A stretch of DNA of 64,000 bases from Simiduia litorea (GTDB lineage Bacteria > Pseudomonadota > Gammaproteobacteria > Pseudomonadales > Cellvibrionaceae): assembly GCF_042853465.1 (NCBI RefSeq), contig NZ_AP031497.1, positions 2,170,001-2,234,000 of the forward strand. Direction: 5' to 3'. Below the pieces are notes generated by a model. The model saw nothing but the letters and a program-made list of their open reading frames with translations, ran no database searches and had not been told where the DNA came from. Numbering within the stretch: position 1 is the stretch's first letter; each line of letters starts with the position of its first letter. Both the position numbers and the translations under genes were made by a program. Positions 1 through 8,736 of this stretch are shown piece after piece.

Positions 1-1
1 T

Positions 2-409
2 CGGTTGGGGCGCACGGCGAGTGAAAAAGAGATAGCGGACGAACTAACAGTCAGTCTCGATGAATACCGAAATATCCTCCAAGACACCTCGAGCAGCAAG
101 CTTTTCAGCTATGAAGAGTCGGCTGGTGATGATGACTCAATACTGGACGAGAAGCCCACATCCATTGGACTGGAGCCTCCCACAGACGCATTTGAGCGAC
201 AAGCACTAAAGCAATCGCTCGCGCAGGCGATAACCCAACTACCTGAAAGGGAACAATTGGTACTTTCTTTGTACTATGACGAGGAATTAAATCTCAAGGA
301 AATAGGTCAAATCTTGGGTGTGAGCGAATCGCGGGTTTCTCAAATACACTCTCAGGCGGCCGCGCGGCTCAAAGCCAAGCTTTCCGGCTGGCATAGAGAC
401 GTCGATTAG
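2..409 (+). CDS. fliA: RNA polymerase sigma-28 factor FliA, C-terminal part (5' end outside window)
   Basis: This is the last 135 residues of the flagellar sigma factor that directs RNA polymerase to late flagellar and chemotaxis promoters. The frame is open from the window edge, so the gene is cut by the window rather than broken. The start of the visible part (RTASEKEIADEL) fits the end of sigma region 3. The region-4 helix-turn-helix is clear: ALxQLPEREQLVLSLYY-like residues, then LKEIGQILGVSESRVSQIHS, which reads the -35 element. Upstream of cheY-cheZ-cheA is its usual place in Pseudomonas-type loci. FliA-type promoters are visible elsewhere in the window (before flgM and the chemoreceptor gene), and its anti-sigma factor FlgM is encoded at 63.2 kb. 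Confidence 0.95.
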   Translation, partial: RLGRTASEKEIADELTVSLDEYRNILQDTSSSKLFSYEESAGDDDSILDEKPTSIGLEPPTDAFERQALKQSLAQAITQLPEREQLVLSLYYDEELNLKEIGQILGVSESRVSQIHSQAAARLKAKLSGWHRDVD

Positions 410-516
410 ACCAAACAGCAATAAAATGAACGATTTAATGACTAAAACTGGCTAGTAGTCATCCAGCTACTAGACTGAAAGTTGAATGGGGTCCAGCAGG
501 TACGACGGAGGTTGCT

Positions 517-900
517 TTGGACAAAAACATGAAAATTCTTATCGTTGATGACTTTTCAACAATGAGACGCATCATCAAAAACCTTTTACGTGATTTAGGC
601 TTTAGCAACACGCAAGAGGCCGACGATGGTGCAACGGCACTTCCCATGTTGAAATCAGGCGATTTCGATTTTTTAGTCACTGACTGGAATATGCCTGGCA
701 TGACTGGGATTGAGTTGCTCAAACACGTTCGTGCTGATGAGCGCCTAGCGGCGCTGCCGGTATTGATGGTAACAGCTGAGGCCAAAAGAGATCAGATTAT
801 TGAGGCGGCTCAAGCTGGGGTGAGCGGCTATGTGGTCAAGCCTTTTACTGCCCAAGTACTCAAAGAAAAAATCGATAAGATTTTTGAGCGCGTTGGATAA
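517..900 (+). CDS. cheY: Chemotaxis response regulator CheY
   Basis: Single-domain receiver of 127 residues that carries the phosphoryl signal from CheA to the flagellar switch. Numbered from the TTG at 517, the acidic pair is D11-D12, the phosphorylated Asp is D56 (LVTDWNMPGM), the switch Thr is T86 (MVTAEAK) and the Lys is K108 (VVKPF). All are intact. The start is not fixed: TTG 517 has a good GGAGG at 507-511, whereas ATG 529 gives the MKILIVDD start usual in Pseudomonas but has no well-spaced ribosome site. It is followed 10 bases later by cheZ, and the two are probably co-transcribed. Confidence 0.96.
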   Translation: MDKNMKILIVDDFSTMRRIIKNLLRDLGFSNTQEADDGATALPMLKSGDFDFLVTDWNMPGMTGIELLKHVRADERLAALPVLMVTAEAKRDQIIEAAQAGVSGYVVKPFTAQVLKEKIDKIFERVG

Positions 901-910
901 ATTTTAAGCA

Positions 911-1699
911 GTGACAAAGGCAGCCATGAATAACGAATCTGATGATCTGGGCAACCAAGAGTTTGTAACAGAGCTGCGGGATTGCGCCAAACTCCTGATC
1001 GAGAAACTGGAAGGCGACAATTACGAAGACGCATCGAAGTTAATCGAACAAATCATAGAAAGCCGGGATCGGCATCTGTTTAACCGAGTCGGCAAGCTTA
1101 CCCGTGGCTTGCACACGGCGATTCGAAATTTTAATGTTGATGCTCCTGTGTCTGAGGCCGATAGCCTCACGGATGCCACTGATCGACTAAATTATGTCTT
1201 AAAATTAACCCAAGATGCCGCCGACAAAACCATGGACAAGGTCGAGGCGTCTGCCCCTATCGCCATGGACCTTGGCCGCGAAGCAAATTCCCTGAAATTA
1301 CAATGGCAAGCCCTGATTCGCCGCGAACTCAGTGCGGAGGATTTTAGAGAGCTCTATAAGCGCATGGATCAGTTTCTCGATCAAATGGAAACCGGCGCGG
1401 GCATACTGAATGCCAACCTTCAAGATATTATTTTAGAGCAAGGTTATCAGGATTTAACGGGGCAGGTTCTTAAAAAGGTCATCGGTTTAGTGTCAGATGT
1501 AGAAACTAGTCTGGTTGATTTAATGCGGCTCGCTGGTCAAGTAGAAGAAATTACAGGAATTCAAATGCCCGCCGATAACCAAATGGCGGCAGGTAAAGAT
1601 ACTGCTGGAGAAGGGCCACAAATTCACGCGGATAAGCGCGTCGACGTGGTTTCGGGCCAGGACGATGTCGACGACTTGCTTTCAAGTCTCGGATTCTGA
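911..1699 (+). CDS. cheZ: CheY-P phosphatase CheZ
   Basis: Phosphatase that ends the chemotaxis signal by dephosphorylating CheY. It has 262 residues from the GTG at 911, or 257 from the ATG at 926. The ATG has AAAGG five bases upstream and is the more likely start. The body is a long helical hairpin. The catalytic segment of the CheZ family is present around residue 185 as DIILEQGYQDLTGQVLK, supplying the Asp and Gln that act on CheY-P. The C-terminus ends in an acidic VDDLLSSLGF-type peptide, as expected for the CheY-binding tail. It lies between cheY and cheA on the same strand. Confidence 0.96.
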   Translation: MTKAAMNNESDDLGNQEFVTELRDCAKLLIEKLEGDNYEDASKLIEQIIESRDRHLFNRVGKLTRGLHTAIRNFNVDAPVSEADSLTDATDRLNYVLKLTQDAADKTMDKVEASAPIAMDLGREANSLKLQWQALIRRELSAEDFRELYKRMDQFLDQMETGAGILNANLQDIILEQGYQDLTGQVLKKVIGLVSDVETSLVDLMRLAGQVEEITGIQMPADNQMAAGKDTAGEGPQIHADKRVDVVSGQDDVDDLLSSLGF

Positions 1700-1730
1700 G
1701 TTTAAACCTTTGCTAGTTAAGGAGCGCTGA

Positions 1731-4001
1731 ATGGGCTTTGGCGATGACGACGATATCTTACAAGACTTCCTAGTGGAAGCAGGAGAGATATTGGAAAAAT
1801 TGTCGGAACAGCTCGTAGAATTAGAGCGCCAACCTGACGATAAAGATTTATTAAACGCCATTTTTCGGGGATTTCACACTGTTAAAGGTGGTGCTGGCTT
1901 TTTGCAATTGGGCGCAATGGTCGATTGCTGTCATATTACCGAAAACTTGTTTGATATTTTGCGCACCGGCAAACGCTCGGTCACTTCTGAGCTCATGGAT
2001 GTTGTACTGCAAGCACTCGACGCGGTAAATCTGCAGTTCGATGAAGTTCAAAGCCGAGAACCCCTGACACCTGCAAGTGCTGAGCTTATACATCAGCTTG
2101 AGCGGTTGGTGAATCTTGAAGATCTAAATGATGCACCTACCACAGAAGCCGATGCCGAACCTTCCCCTGAACCGGAGGGGTCGGAAACTTCCGCGCTGGA
2201 AGTCGGTAAAGAAGGCGACATAACCGATTCAGAATTTAACGATCTGCTAGATGCCATTAACCCGCCCGAGGCGAATTCTGTTGACGCCAAGCCCGAATCG
2301 GATGAAATCACTGACGATGAATTTGAAGCCTTATTGGACCAGCTTCACGGTCAAGGCAAGGGACCAGCCAAAGTTGCGACAACGCCTACTACTAAGCCAG
2401 CAAACAGCAACGATGAGAAAAAGGGCGCGGCTAGTACCTCTAGCGCAACAAGTAGTAATGAAATTACCGAAGACGAGTTTGACGATTTACTCGACCAACT
2501 CCATGGCAAGGGTAAAGGCCCTAGCGCCGTCGTAAAACCCATTACCTCACCAGCAGCGGCTACCGGCACCAGTGATCTAATTACTGATGATGAGTTCGAA
2601 GCGCTTTTAGATGAGTTGCACGGTAAAGGTAAAGGACCGGTGGTTGCACCCAAAGCCGAGGCGCCAAAATCGCCACCAGCGGCCAGTAAAATACCGCCAG
2701 CGGCTTCAACGCCAAAACCTGCCGCAAGTCCGTCTGCGAGCGCCGCTGCTAAACCAGCAGCGACCAAAGCGCCCGCACCTACGCCAGCAGCGCCTGCACC
2801 TGCAAGAGATGCAACACCGGCACCTGGCGCTGAAACCACCGTGAGAGTCGATACTCAGCGCCTAGATGACATCATGAATATGGTGGGTGAATTGGTGTTA
2901 GTGCGAAACCGCCTTGTTCGCCTCGGCCACAACACGAACGATGAAGCCCTTACTAAAGCGGTGAGTAATTTGGATGTGGTTACCGCTGACTTACAAACGT
3001 CAGTTATGAAAACGCGCATGCAGCCCATAAAGAAAGTGTTCGGTCGCTTTCCCCGCGTTGTTCGAGACCTTGCTAGAACATTGAAGAAGGATATTAACCT
3101 TGAACTTCAAGGTGAAGAGACGGATCTAGATAAAAATTTAGTAGAAGCTTTGGCAGACCCACTTGTTCACTTGGTGAGAAACTCAGTAGACCACGGCATT
3201 GAATTGCCCGACGTTCGTGAAAGCAAGGGTAAATCTCGAACCGGTAAAGTTATTCTGGCCGCAGAGCAAGAGGGCGACCATATCCTCCTATCCATCACCG
3301 ATGATGGCGGTGGCATGGACCCAGAAAAGCTACGGGAGAAAGCTGTCGAGAAAGGTATTCTTGATGAGGATGCGGCGCAACGTCTATCCGACGTAGAAGC
3401 TTTCGCACTGATTTTTGCCCCGGGATTTTCTACAAAAACAGAAATATCCGATGTTTCTGGCCGCGGCGTCGGCATGGATGTCGTTAAAACAAAGATCACC
3501 CAGCTTAATGGGTCTATCGAGATACAATCGAAGCTCAATGAAGGTACCCGAATTATTATTAAGGTGCCGCTGACATTGGCAATTATGCCAACGCTCATGA
3601 TTATGCTGGCTAACCAAACGTTTGCCTTACCGCTTGTCAGCGTCAACGAAATTTTTCATATGGACCTCACTCGAATCAATATCGTTGACGGCCAGGAGTG
3701 CGTGACAGTTCGAGAGAAGGCTGTGCCAGTATTCCACCTGAAGCGCTGGTTAGTAAAAGGGGGACGCGATGTGAAGCAACCCAAAGCTGCCCATGTCGTT
3801 ATTGTTAATGTTGGTACGCAAAGAGTTGGCTTTGTTGTGGATCAGTTGATCGGCCAAGAAGAAGTTGTTATCAAGCCGCTTGGGAAAATGCTACAGGGTA
3901 CACCGGGTATGGCGGGTGCAACCATTACAGGTGACGGCGGTATTGCGCTGATTCTAGATGTGCCGAGTATGTTGAAACGCTATGCAGGTCAAAAACGATA
4001 G
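1731..4001 (+). CDS. cheA: Chemotaxis histidine kinase CheA
   Basis: Kinase of 756 residues that phosphorylates CheY and CheB under chemoreceptor control. Domains in order: the P1 phosphotransfer domain at 1-105 with the phospho-His H49 in FHTVKGGAGF; a long acidic then Pro/Ala-rich linker at about 125-368; the P3 dimerisation helix at about 370-435; the P4 ATP-binding domain at about 436-615 (N-box LVRNSVDHGIE, G1 DDGGGMD, G2 GRGVGMDVV); and a CheW-like P5 domain at about 620-750. No ordinary CheY-binding P2 domain is evident. The linker instead holds four copies of an ITDDEFEALLDQLHG-type motif. The ribosome site AAGGAG sits 7 bases before the ATG. Neighbouring parC/parP suggest a role for the linker in polar targeting. 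Confidence 0.97.
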   Translation: MGFGDDDDILQDFLVEAGEILEKLSEQLVELERQPDDKDLLNAIFRGFHTVKGGAGFLQLGAMVDCCHITENLFDILRTGKRSVTSELMDVVLQALDAVNLQFDEVQSREPLTPASAELIHQLERLVNLEDLNDAPTTEADAEPSPEPEGSETSALEVGKEGDITDSEFNDLLDAINPPEANSVDAKPESDEITDDEFEALLDQLHGQGKGPAKVATTPTTKPANSNDEKKGAASTSSATSSNEITEDEFDDLLDQLHGKGKGPSAVVKPITSPAAATGTSDLITDDEFEALLDELHGKGKGPVVAPKAEAPKSPPAASKIPPAASTPKPAASPSASAAAKPAATKAPAPTPAAPAPARDATPAPGAETTVRVDTQRLDDIMNMVGELVLVRNRLVRLGHNTNDEALTKAVSNLDVVTADLQTSVMKTRMQPIKKVFGRFPRVVRDLARTLKKDINLELQGEETDLDKNLVEALADPLVHLVRNSVDHGIELPDVRESKGKSRTGKVILAAEQEGDHILLSITDDGGGMDPEKLREKAVEKGILDEDAAQRLSDVEAFALIFAPGFSTKTEISDVSGRGVGMDVVKTKITQLNGSIEIQSKLNEGTRIIIKVPLTLAIMPTLMIMLANQTFALPLVSVNEIFHMDLTRINIVDGQECVTVREKAVPVFHLKRWLVKGGRDVKQPKAAHVVIVNVGTQRVGFVVDQLIGQEEVVIKPLGKMLQGTPGMAGATITGDGGIALILDVPSMLKRYAGQKR
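2220..2639 (+). repeat. Four-copy protein repeat in the CheA linker
   Basis: Coding repeat inside cheA, residues 164-303. The copies start at residue 164 (ITDSEFNDLLDAI, diverged and short), 193 (ITDDEFEALLDQLHGQGKGP), 245 (ITEDEFDDLLDQLHGKGKGP) and 284 (ITDDEFEALLDELHGKGKGP). They are separated by 17-33 residues of low-complexity linker. The last three are nearly identical, with an acidic amphipathic helix followed by a basic GKGKGP tail. The position matches the region between P1 and P3. Confidence 0.9.
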
Positions 4002-4086
4002 TCAGCACTATTGGCGAATATTCATGCAGTTAACTATTGTGGAGATTTTTCATAGCACATTAACTTTTTTTTTACGGGAGCAATAG

Positions 4087-5121
4087 ATGGTCATCAAGGT
4101 ACTTATTGTTGATGACTCTAATTTCTTTCAGCAACGCCTGAAGGAGATGATCGGCTCTCATCCGCAGCTGCAGGTTGTTGGTATAGCGGCCAACGGGCGC
4201 GAAGCTATAGAAAAAGCCAAACAACTTAAACCTGACGTCATCACCATGGATTATGAAATGCCCATGATGGATGGCGTTAGTGCCGTAAAGTACATCATGC
4301 AAGACTGCCCAACCCCCATTTTAATGTTTTCCTCCTTAACCTACGAGGGCGCGCGCACTACCTTAGATGCCTTAGAAGCTGGTGCAGTAGATTTTCTAGC
4401 GAAAAATTTTTCCGAAGTTTCAAAAAACTCTGAAATACTAAAAGCCAAGCTGCATCAAAAAATTATTGCCATCGCTAAACCTAGGGGAGAGGCCGTTGTA
4501 AAATCGTCAGCAACGAATAAGCCAGCTGAACCGATAGTTACTAGTGAGCCACTCAAAGACAACATAAAACTTGTTGTGATTGGGGCATCCACCGGCGGCC
4601 CTTTGGCAATATCAGAAGTGATCAGGCAGCTACCGAAAAACTTTCCAGTGCCTATCATTTTGGTGCTTCACATGCCGGAAAACTTTACCCGCGCCTACGC
4701 GGACCGCCTGGATAAACAAAGCGCGCTATCGGTTCGGGAAGCTGCGTCTGGCGATACCCTAAAGCCGGGTAGGGTGTATCTAGCCCCAGGTGGACGACAA
4801 TTAATGCTCGACCCAAACGTAAAAAACATCCAAATTATTCCTGGTGATGATCGTGTGAACTACCGCCCTTGTGTTGATATTTCCCTCGCCAGCGCTGCCA
4901 AATGCTTTGGACATCAGGTATTGGCAATCGTCTTGACTGGTATGGGGAGCGATGGCAAAGAAGGCGCTCGTCTGGTAAAAGCGCGGGCGGGAACGGTTTG
5001 GACCCAAGATGAAGCCAGTTGTGTGATCTACGGTATGCCACAAGCTATTGTGCGCGAGGGTTTATCTGATCGCACAGTTAAGCTATCAGAGATCAGCGAT
5101 TTACTGGTTAAGGAGTTATAA
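4087..5121 (+). CDS. cheB: Chemotaxis protein-glutamate methylesterase CheB
   Basis: Removes methyl groups from, and deamidates, chemoreceptor glutamates during adaptation. It has 344 residues: a receiver at 1-120 with acidic pair D9-D10 and phospho-site D55 (TMDYEMP), a linker, and the esterase at about 157-344. The catalytic triad is visible as S168 (GASTGGP), H195 (LHMPENF) and D289 (GMGSDGKEG), close to the E. coli positions. GGGAG lies 6-7 bases before the ATG. It ends three bases before the GTG of motC, so the two are probably coupled. An 85-base gap with a T-rich run separates it from cheA, and no convincing promoter was found there. Confidence 0.97.
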   Translation: MVIKVLIVDDSNFFQQRLKEMIGSHPQLQVVGIAANGREAIEKAKQLKPDVITMDYEMPMMDGVSAVKYIMQDCPTPILMFSSLTYEGARTTLDALEAGAVDFLAKNFSEVSKNSEILKAKLHQKIIAIAKPRGEAVVKSSATNKPAEPIVTSEPLKDNIKLVVIGASTGGPLAISEVIRQLPKNFPVPIILVLHMPENFTRAYADRLDKQSALSVREAASGDTLKPGRVYLAPGGRQLMLDPNVKNIQIIPGDDRVNYRPCVDISLASAAKCFGHQVLAIVLTGMGSDGKEGARLVKARAGTVWTQDEASCVIYGMPQAIVREGLSDRTVKLSEISDLLVKEL

Positions 5122-5122
5122 A

Positions 5123-5863
5123 GTGGACTTCCTTACCTTGATTGGTGTTTTCATTGGTTTTGCTGCTCTGCTTGGCGGCAACATGTTAGAGGGCGGGAGC
5201 TGGAATAGTTTACTCAACGGTCCGGCTGCGCTTATTGTTATTGGTGGTACTGTTGGCGCTGCGCTCTTACAGACCCCTAAAGATCGCATTCGCCGTTCAT
5301 TGTCATTATTGCCTTGGATTATTTCGCCGCCGCCGACCCCATTTAGCGACGGTGTAAAGCGCAGTGTCAAATGGGCTATGGCGGCAAGAAAAGAAGGCCT
5401 GCTTGGCCTAGAAACATTGTCTGAAACTGAGAAGGATTTGTTTGCTAGAAAAGGCTTGCAACTGCTTGTTGATGGCAGCGAACCAGAAGATATCCGCAGA
5501 GTTTTGGAAAACGATTTAATCATTATTGAAGGCCGAGATGTAGACGCAGTAAGATTTTACGAAAGCATGGGTGGTTACGCGCCTACCATTGGTATTTTAG
5601 GTGCGGTAATGGGCCTCATTTCCGTGATGCAGAATCTAGCTGATCCGTCCCAGCTTGGGCCGGGGATTGCCGTTGCTTTCGTTGCAACAATATACGGCGT
5701 TGCCTTTGCAAATCTATTACTCATTCCTATCGCAAATAAGCTCGCGATGTGCGTTCAGGAACAGAGCCGCTACCGAGAGCTTATTATTGAAGCTGTGGTA
5801 GCAATTGCCGAAGGTGAAAACCCGAAGGCCATTGAGATGAAACTCAATGGGTATATCCAGTAA
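5123..5863 (+). CDS. motC: Flagellar stator protein MotC (MotA/PomA family)
   Basis: Ion-channel stator subunit of 246 residues that pairs with MotD to drive rotation. The start is the GTG at 5123, with AGGAG at 5111-5115 inside the end of cheB, giving MDFLTLIGVFIGF. Four membrane segments are visible: about 2-18, 30-48, 145-170 (PTIGILGAVMGLISV) and 178-200 (GIAVAFVATIYGVAFANLL). The charged cytoplasmic loop lies between segments 2 and 3. Its position after cheB and before a MotB-type gene matches the motCD pair of Pseudomonas, the second stator next to the che genes. The coupling ion cannot be told from this sequence. Confidence 0.94.
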   Translation: MDFLTLIGVFIGFAALLGGNMLEGGSWNSLLNGPAALIVIGGTVGAALLQTPKDRIRRSLSLLPWIISPPPTPFSDGVKRSVKWAMAARKEGLLGLETLSETEKDLFARKGLQLLVDGSEPEDIRRVLENDLIIIEGRDVDAVRFYESMGGYAPTIGILGAVMGLISVMQNLADPSQLGPGIAVAFVATIYGVAFANLLLIPIANKLAMCVQEQSRYRELIIEAVVAIAEGENPKAIEMKLNGYIQ

Positions 5864-5868
5864 CTGAC

Positions 5869-6909
5869 ATGGCCAGGCGTCGATCGGCCCATTTAGCCGT
5901 AAATCACGAGCGCTGGTTAGTCTCTTATGCAGACTTTATTACCTTGCTTTTCGCCTTCTTTGTAGTGATGTATTCCGTTTCTCAAGTCTCCGAGACCAAA
6001 TACCGAGTTTTATCTGATACTCTGGTAAGTACGTTTAAATTTCAATCGCAGACGCTGAATCCTATTCAGGTTGGGCAACCCAGTTTATCAAGTGACCCCT
6101 CAGTTATTGAGAATTCTCAACCTAAACTGGGTGAAGGTATGGGTGAGGGGGCTTTTGAAAAGCAAGCCGATCTACCACATATGGCTGAAAATTTATCCGA
6201 GTCCTTGGCTGACCTTATCAATAGAGATTTGGTGTCTATTAACAGCAACGAGTTTTGGTTAGAAATTGCATTAAACAGCAACGTATTATTCGGTTCAGCC
6301 AGTGCCACACCGAGTGCGGATGCAGAATTAATTTTCGCTGAGATTGCAAAACACCTCGCTATAGCGAACAACCCGATTCAGGTGGAGGGTTATACCGATA
6401 GCGAGCCGATTCAAACTAGCCTGTTCCCGAGTAATTGGGAACTATCCGCTGCCCGAGCCAGCGCAGTGGTAAAATTACTTGCGGCAAGTGGCGTCACGCC
6501 AGAGCGGCTATCGGCTGTTGGCTATGGAGAATTTCAACCTATTGCCGATAACACAACAGAAGCCGGACGCGCCCAAAATCGGCGTGTGGTCTTGATGGTA
6601 GCACGTGAAAAGCCAAATCGGCCGACTCGGTCAGTAGACAACCAAGATGTAAGCGGCATATTAGAGGCAGATACCTTTGTCGACGTGCCGGAATCGTTAC
6701 AGCAACCCAGCGGGGAGCCTGCAGATCCGTTAATAGAATTTGGCGAGGCGCCTGTACTTGTGCCGACGCTGACCCAAGAGGGTGATAGCGAATCATCTGA
6801 TGCACCGGGTCAGCCAAAGATAAATGGGTTGCGGGCGATCAAACTCGAGAGTGGTGGCCTACTCTTTACAAGCGATCCAGCGCGTGGGTCAGAGCAAACT
6901 GATGAGTAA
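5869..6909 (+). CDS. motD: Flagellar stator protein MotD (MotB family)
   Basis: Stator subunit of 346 residues, partner of MotC. It has a short basic N-terminus, one membrane helix at about 20-38 carrying the essential channel Asp D22 (SYADFITLLFAFF), a plug/linker region, and an OmpA-type peptidoglycan-binding domain at about 130-245 (NWELSAARASAVV, AQNRRVVLMV). After this it has a long acidic, Pro/Ser-rich tail of about 95 residues that ordinary MotB lacks. It starts 5 bases after motC, consistent with translational coupling. Confidence 0.95.
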   Translation: MARRRSAHLAVNHERWLVSYADFITLLFAFFVVMYSVSQVSETKYRVLSDTLVSTFKFQSQTLNPIQVGQPSLSSDPSVIENSQPKLGEGMGEGAFEKQADLPHMAENLSESLADLINRDLVSINSNEFWLEIALNSNVLFGSASATPSADAELIFAEIAKHLAIANNPIQVEGYTDSEPIQTSLFPSNWELSAARASAVVKLLAASGVTPERLSAVGYGEFQPIADNTTEAGRAQNRRVVLMVAREKPNRPTRSVDNQDVSGILEADTFVDVPESLQQPSGEPADPLIEFGEAPVLVPTLTQEGDSESSDAPGQPKINGLRAIKLESGGLLFTSDPARGSEQTDE

Positions 6910-6959
6910 TCAAACAGCGTCAATTAAATGGCGAACACTTTTTTAAAAACGGGGTTGTG

Positions 6960-7754
6960 GTGGAAGTTTGGACCGTGGCGAATCAAAAAGGTGGGGTTGG
7001 TAAGACCACCAGCGCGATTACTTTGGCAGGCCTCGCAGCTGCCTCAGGAAAGCGTGTGCTATTGGTGGATATCGACCCACACGGCTCGCTATCCAGTTAT
7101 TTTGGCAAAGATCCCGATCACCAAGCGCTAGGCTCTTACAGTTTATTTCAATACAAGGATAAATTGAGTCAAGAGTTTGTTCAGTCTCTTCTTCTTCCCA
7201 CGCCCATGCCTAACGTCTCAATGATGCCGTCCTCAACCGCGCTTGCAACGCTTGAGCGTCAAGCTATCGGGAAGGATGGCTTGGGGCTAGTGCTTGGAAA
7301 AGCACTAGGGTTGATTTCATCTACTATTGACATCGCAATTATTGATAGCCCTCCGTTGCTTGGAATATTGCTTGTGAATGCCCTAGCGGCGTGCGACAAG
7401 CTTCTCATTCCAGTGCAAACAGAATTTCTTGCCCTCAAAGGCCTAGAGCGAATGACGCACACCTTGAAGATGATGTCGCGCTCACGCCCAAAGGCCATTG
7501 AGTATGCAATATTACCAACGATGTACGATCGCCGGACCCAAGCGTCTGTCTCCAGCTTAAGGCATTTGAGAAATCACTATGGCGAGTTGGTTTTTCCAGG
7601 ACGGATACCGGTAGACACTAAATTTCGCGATGCGAGTAAAGTCGGGCAATTTCCCCATGTTTTTAGTGCAGAAAGTCACGGCGTCGACGCTTACCGCCAG
7701 TGTTTGAAATGGTTTCTAACGATCAAAGCGCCAAACCTTGAGCACGTGTCTTAA
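6960..7754 (+). CDS. parC: ParA-family ATPase ParC, polar placement of chemotaxis arrays
   Basis: Deviant-Walker ATPase of 264 residues. The P-loop KGGVGKTT is at 10-17, with the signature Lys K10 of MinD/ParA proteins. The Walker A' segment is LLVDIDPHGS and the Walker B segment IAIIDSPP. In Vibrio, ParC of this family sits between cheB/mot and cheW genes and recruits chemoreceptor arrays to the cell pole through ParP. The gene order here is the same. GTG 6960 gives MEVWTVANQKGG and leaves GGGG five bases upstream; GTG 6957 is possible. The stop overlaps the ATG of the next gene by one base. No parB-like gene is present, so a plasmid-partition role is unlikely. Confidence 0.85.
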   Translation: MEVWTVANQKGGVGKTTSAITLAGLAAASGKRVLLVDIDPHGSLSSYFGKDPDHQALGSYSLFQYKDKLSQEFVQSLLLPTPMPNVSMMPSSTALATLERQAIGKDGLGLVLGKALGLISSTIDIAIIDSPPLLGILLVNALAACDKLLIPVQTEFLALKGLERMTHTLKMMSRSRPKAIEYAILPTMYDRRTQASVSSLRHLRNHYGELVFPGRIPVDTKFRDASKVGQFPHVFSAESHGVDAYRQCLKWFLTIKAPNLEHVS

Positions 7755-8629
7755 TGATTAATAACCCAACAGACTCCGTGTGCGATTACCTTGCAGAGCT
7801 TTTATACGAAGAGACTCCCGAGCGCCCGGCAGACATAGCGGCATCTTCTGAGCCGGCAGAGGCGTTCAATAAGCCTGCGCCCGCGACCTTGGCGCAACCC
7901 AAGCCTAAACCTGTACAAGCTGTACAACAGCCATATGTAGACGCGCCGAGTTTCGATAAAGAGAAGCTAGCAAAGTTACTCAGCTCGGCGCCTTTGACCA
8001 GCCAGCCTAGCGCCGCCCCAGCGTCGGTTAAAGCCCCTAATTTGGCGGCACTGAAAGTCACCGCGGCTCCTCCACCGGCGCCAGCGCCAACAAGTGCTTT
8101 AGCGGCTGAGCCCGAGGCGCCAACCCCTCAAGCAATGCTGAAAGAAATCGCTTGGTGTGACAATGGTCGGCCAAACTGGGCACAGGAACGATTTGATGTG
8201 CTTCTTTTTAAGGTGCACGGTCTAACATTGGCCGTGCCGTTGATAGCACTTGGGCAAATTCAGCCGATCACCGAAGAGTTAACGCCAATATTCGGTCAGG
8301 CAAAATGGTTTATGGGGCTTCAACCCACCCCAATGGGCCAAATAAAAACCGTTAATACCGCGCTTTTCGTCATGCCAGAACGCTATGACCCAGCTTTCTT
8401 GCGTTCGGCAAAATACGTGATATCCATTGATGGCCTCAGTTGGGGCTTAGCCGTTGACTCAGTTCAGCAGCCGAGAACCTTAGACCCTGACGATGTTAAG
8501 TGGCGGCAGGGGCGAGGGTTGCGGCCATGGTTGGCAGGAACCGTTAAAGAGCACATGTGTGCACTCATTGATATCCCAAATATGGGGGTTATTTTGGCGT
8601 CTTCAGACAAGAATACCAAGAAATCGTAA
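7754..8629 (+). CDS. parP: ParP-like protein: Pro/Ala-rich N-terminus and CheW-like domain
   Basis: It has 291 residues. Residues 1-130 are rich in Pro and Ala (low complexity). Residues 145-285 form a CheW-like fold (FDVLLFKVHGLTLAVPL, WGLAVDSVQQP). In Vibrio, ParP has this architecture: the Pro-rich part binds ParC and the CheW-like AIF domain integrates into the array by binding receptors and CheA. The assignment rests on architecture and position, directly overlapping parC and just upstream of cheW. The CheW-like domain is diverged from the true CheW at 8737, so it is not simply a second coupling protein. Confidence 0.8.
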   Translation: MINNPTDSVCDYLAELLYEETPERPADIAASSEPAEAFNKPAPATLAQPKPKPVQAVQQPYVDAPSFDKEKLAKLLSSAPLTSQPSAAPASVKAPNLAALKVTAAPPPAPAPTSALAAEPEAPTPQAMLKEIAWCDNGRPNWAQERFDVLLFKVHGLTLAVPLIALGQIQPITEELTPIFGQAKWFMGLQPTPMGQIKTVNTALFVMPERYDPAFLRSAKYVISIDGLSWGLAVDSVQQPRTLDPDDVKWRQGRGLRPWLAGTVKEHMCALIDIPNMGVILASSDKNTKKS

Positions 8630-8736
8630 CGTGCTTGAACGGTATATTTGCAACGCACTGGCATAGAAGCTGCTTTAATCTATATTAAAGAGGCTGCCGT
8701 TAACAATTTGACGCTGCTCGTCGAGGAACTTTGAAC

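Noticed and set aside
452..473. Hairpin CTAGTAG/CTACTAG between fliA and cheY
   Set aside because: Only seven base pairs, AT-containing, long loop and no T-run; too weak to call a terminator.
2351..2839. 162-codon open frame on the minus strand opposite the cheA linker
   Set aside because: Ala/Gly/Val-rich antisense of the Pro/Ala-rich linker; a composition artefact inside a clear gene.
8659..8674. Sigma-54-like TGGCATAGAAGCTGCT before cheW
   Set aside because: GG-N10-GC spacing is right but both half-sites deviate, and cheW genes of this kind are normally FliA-dependent or co-transcribed; left as unproven.
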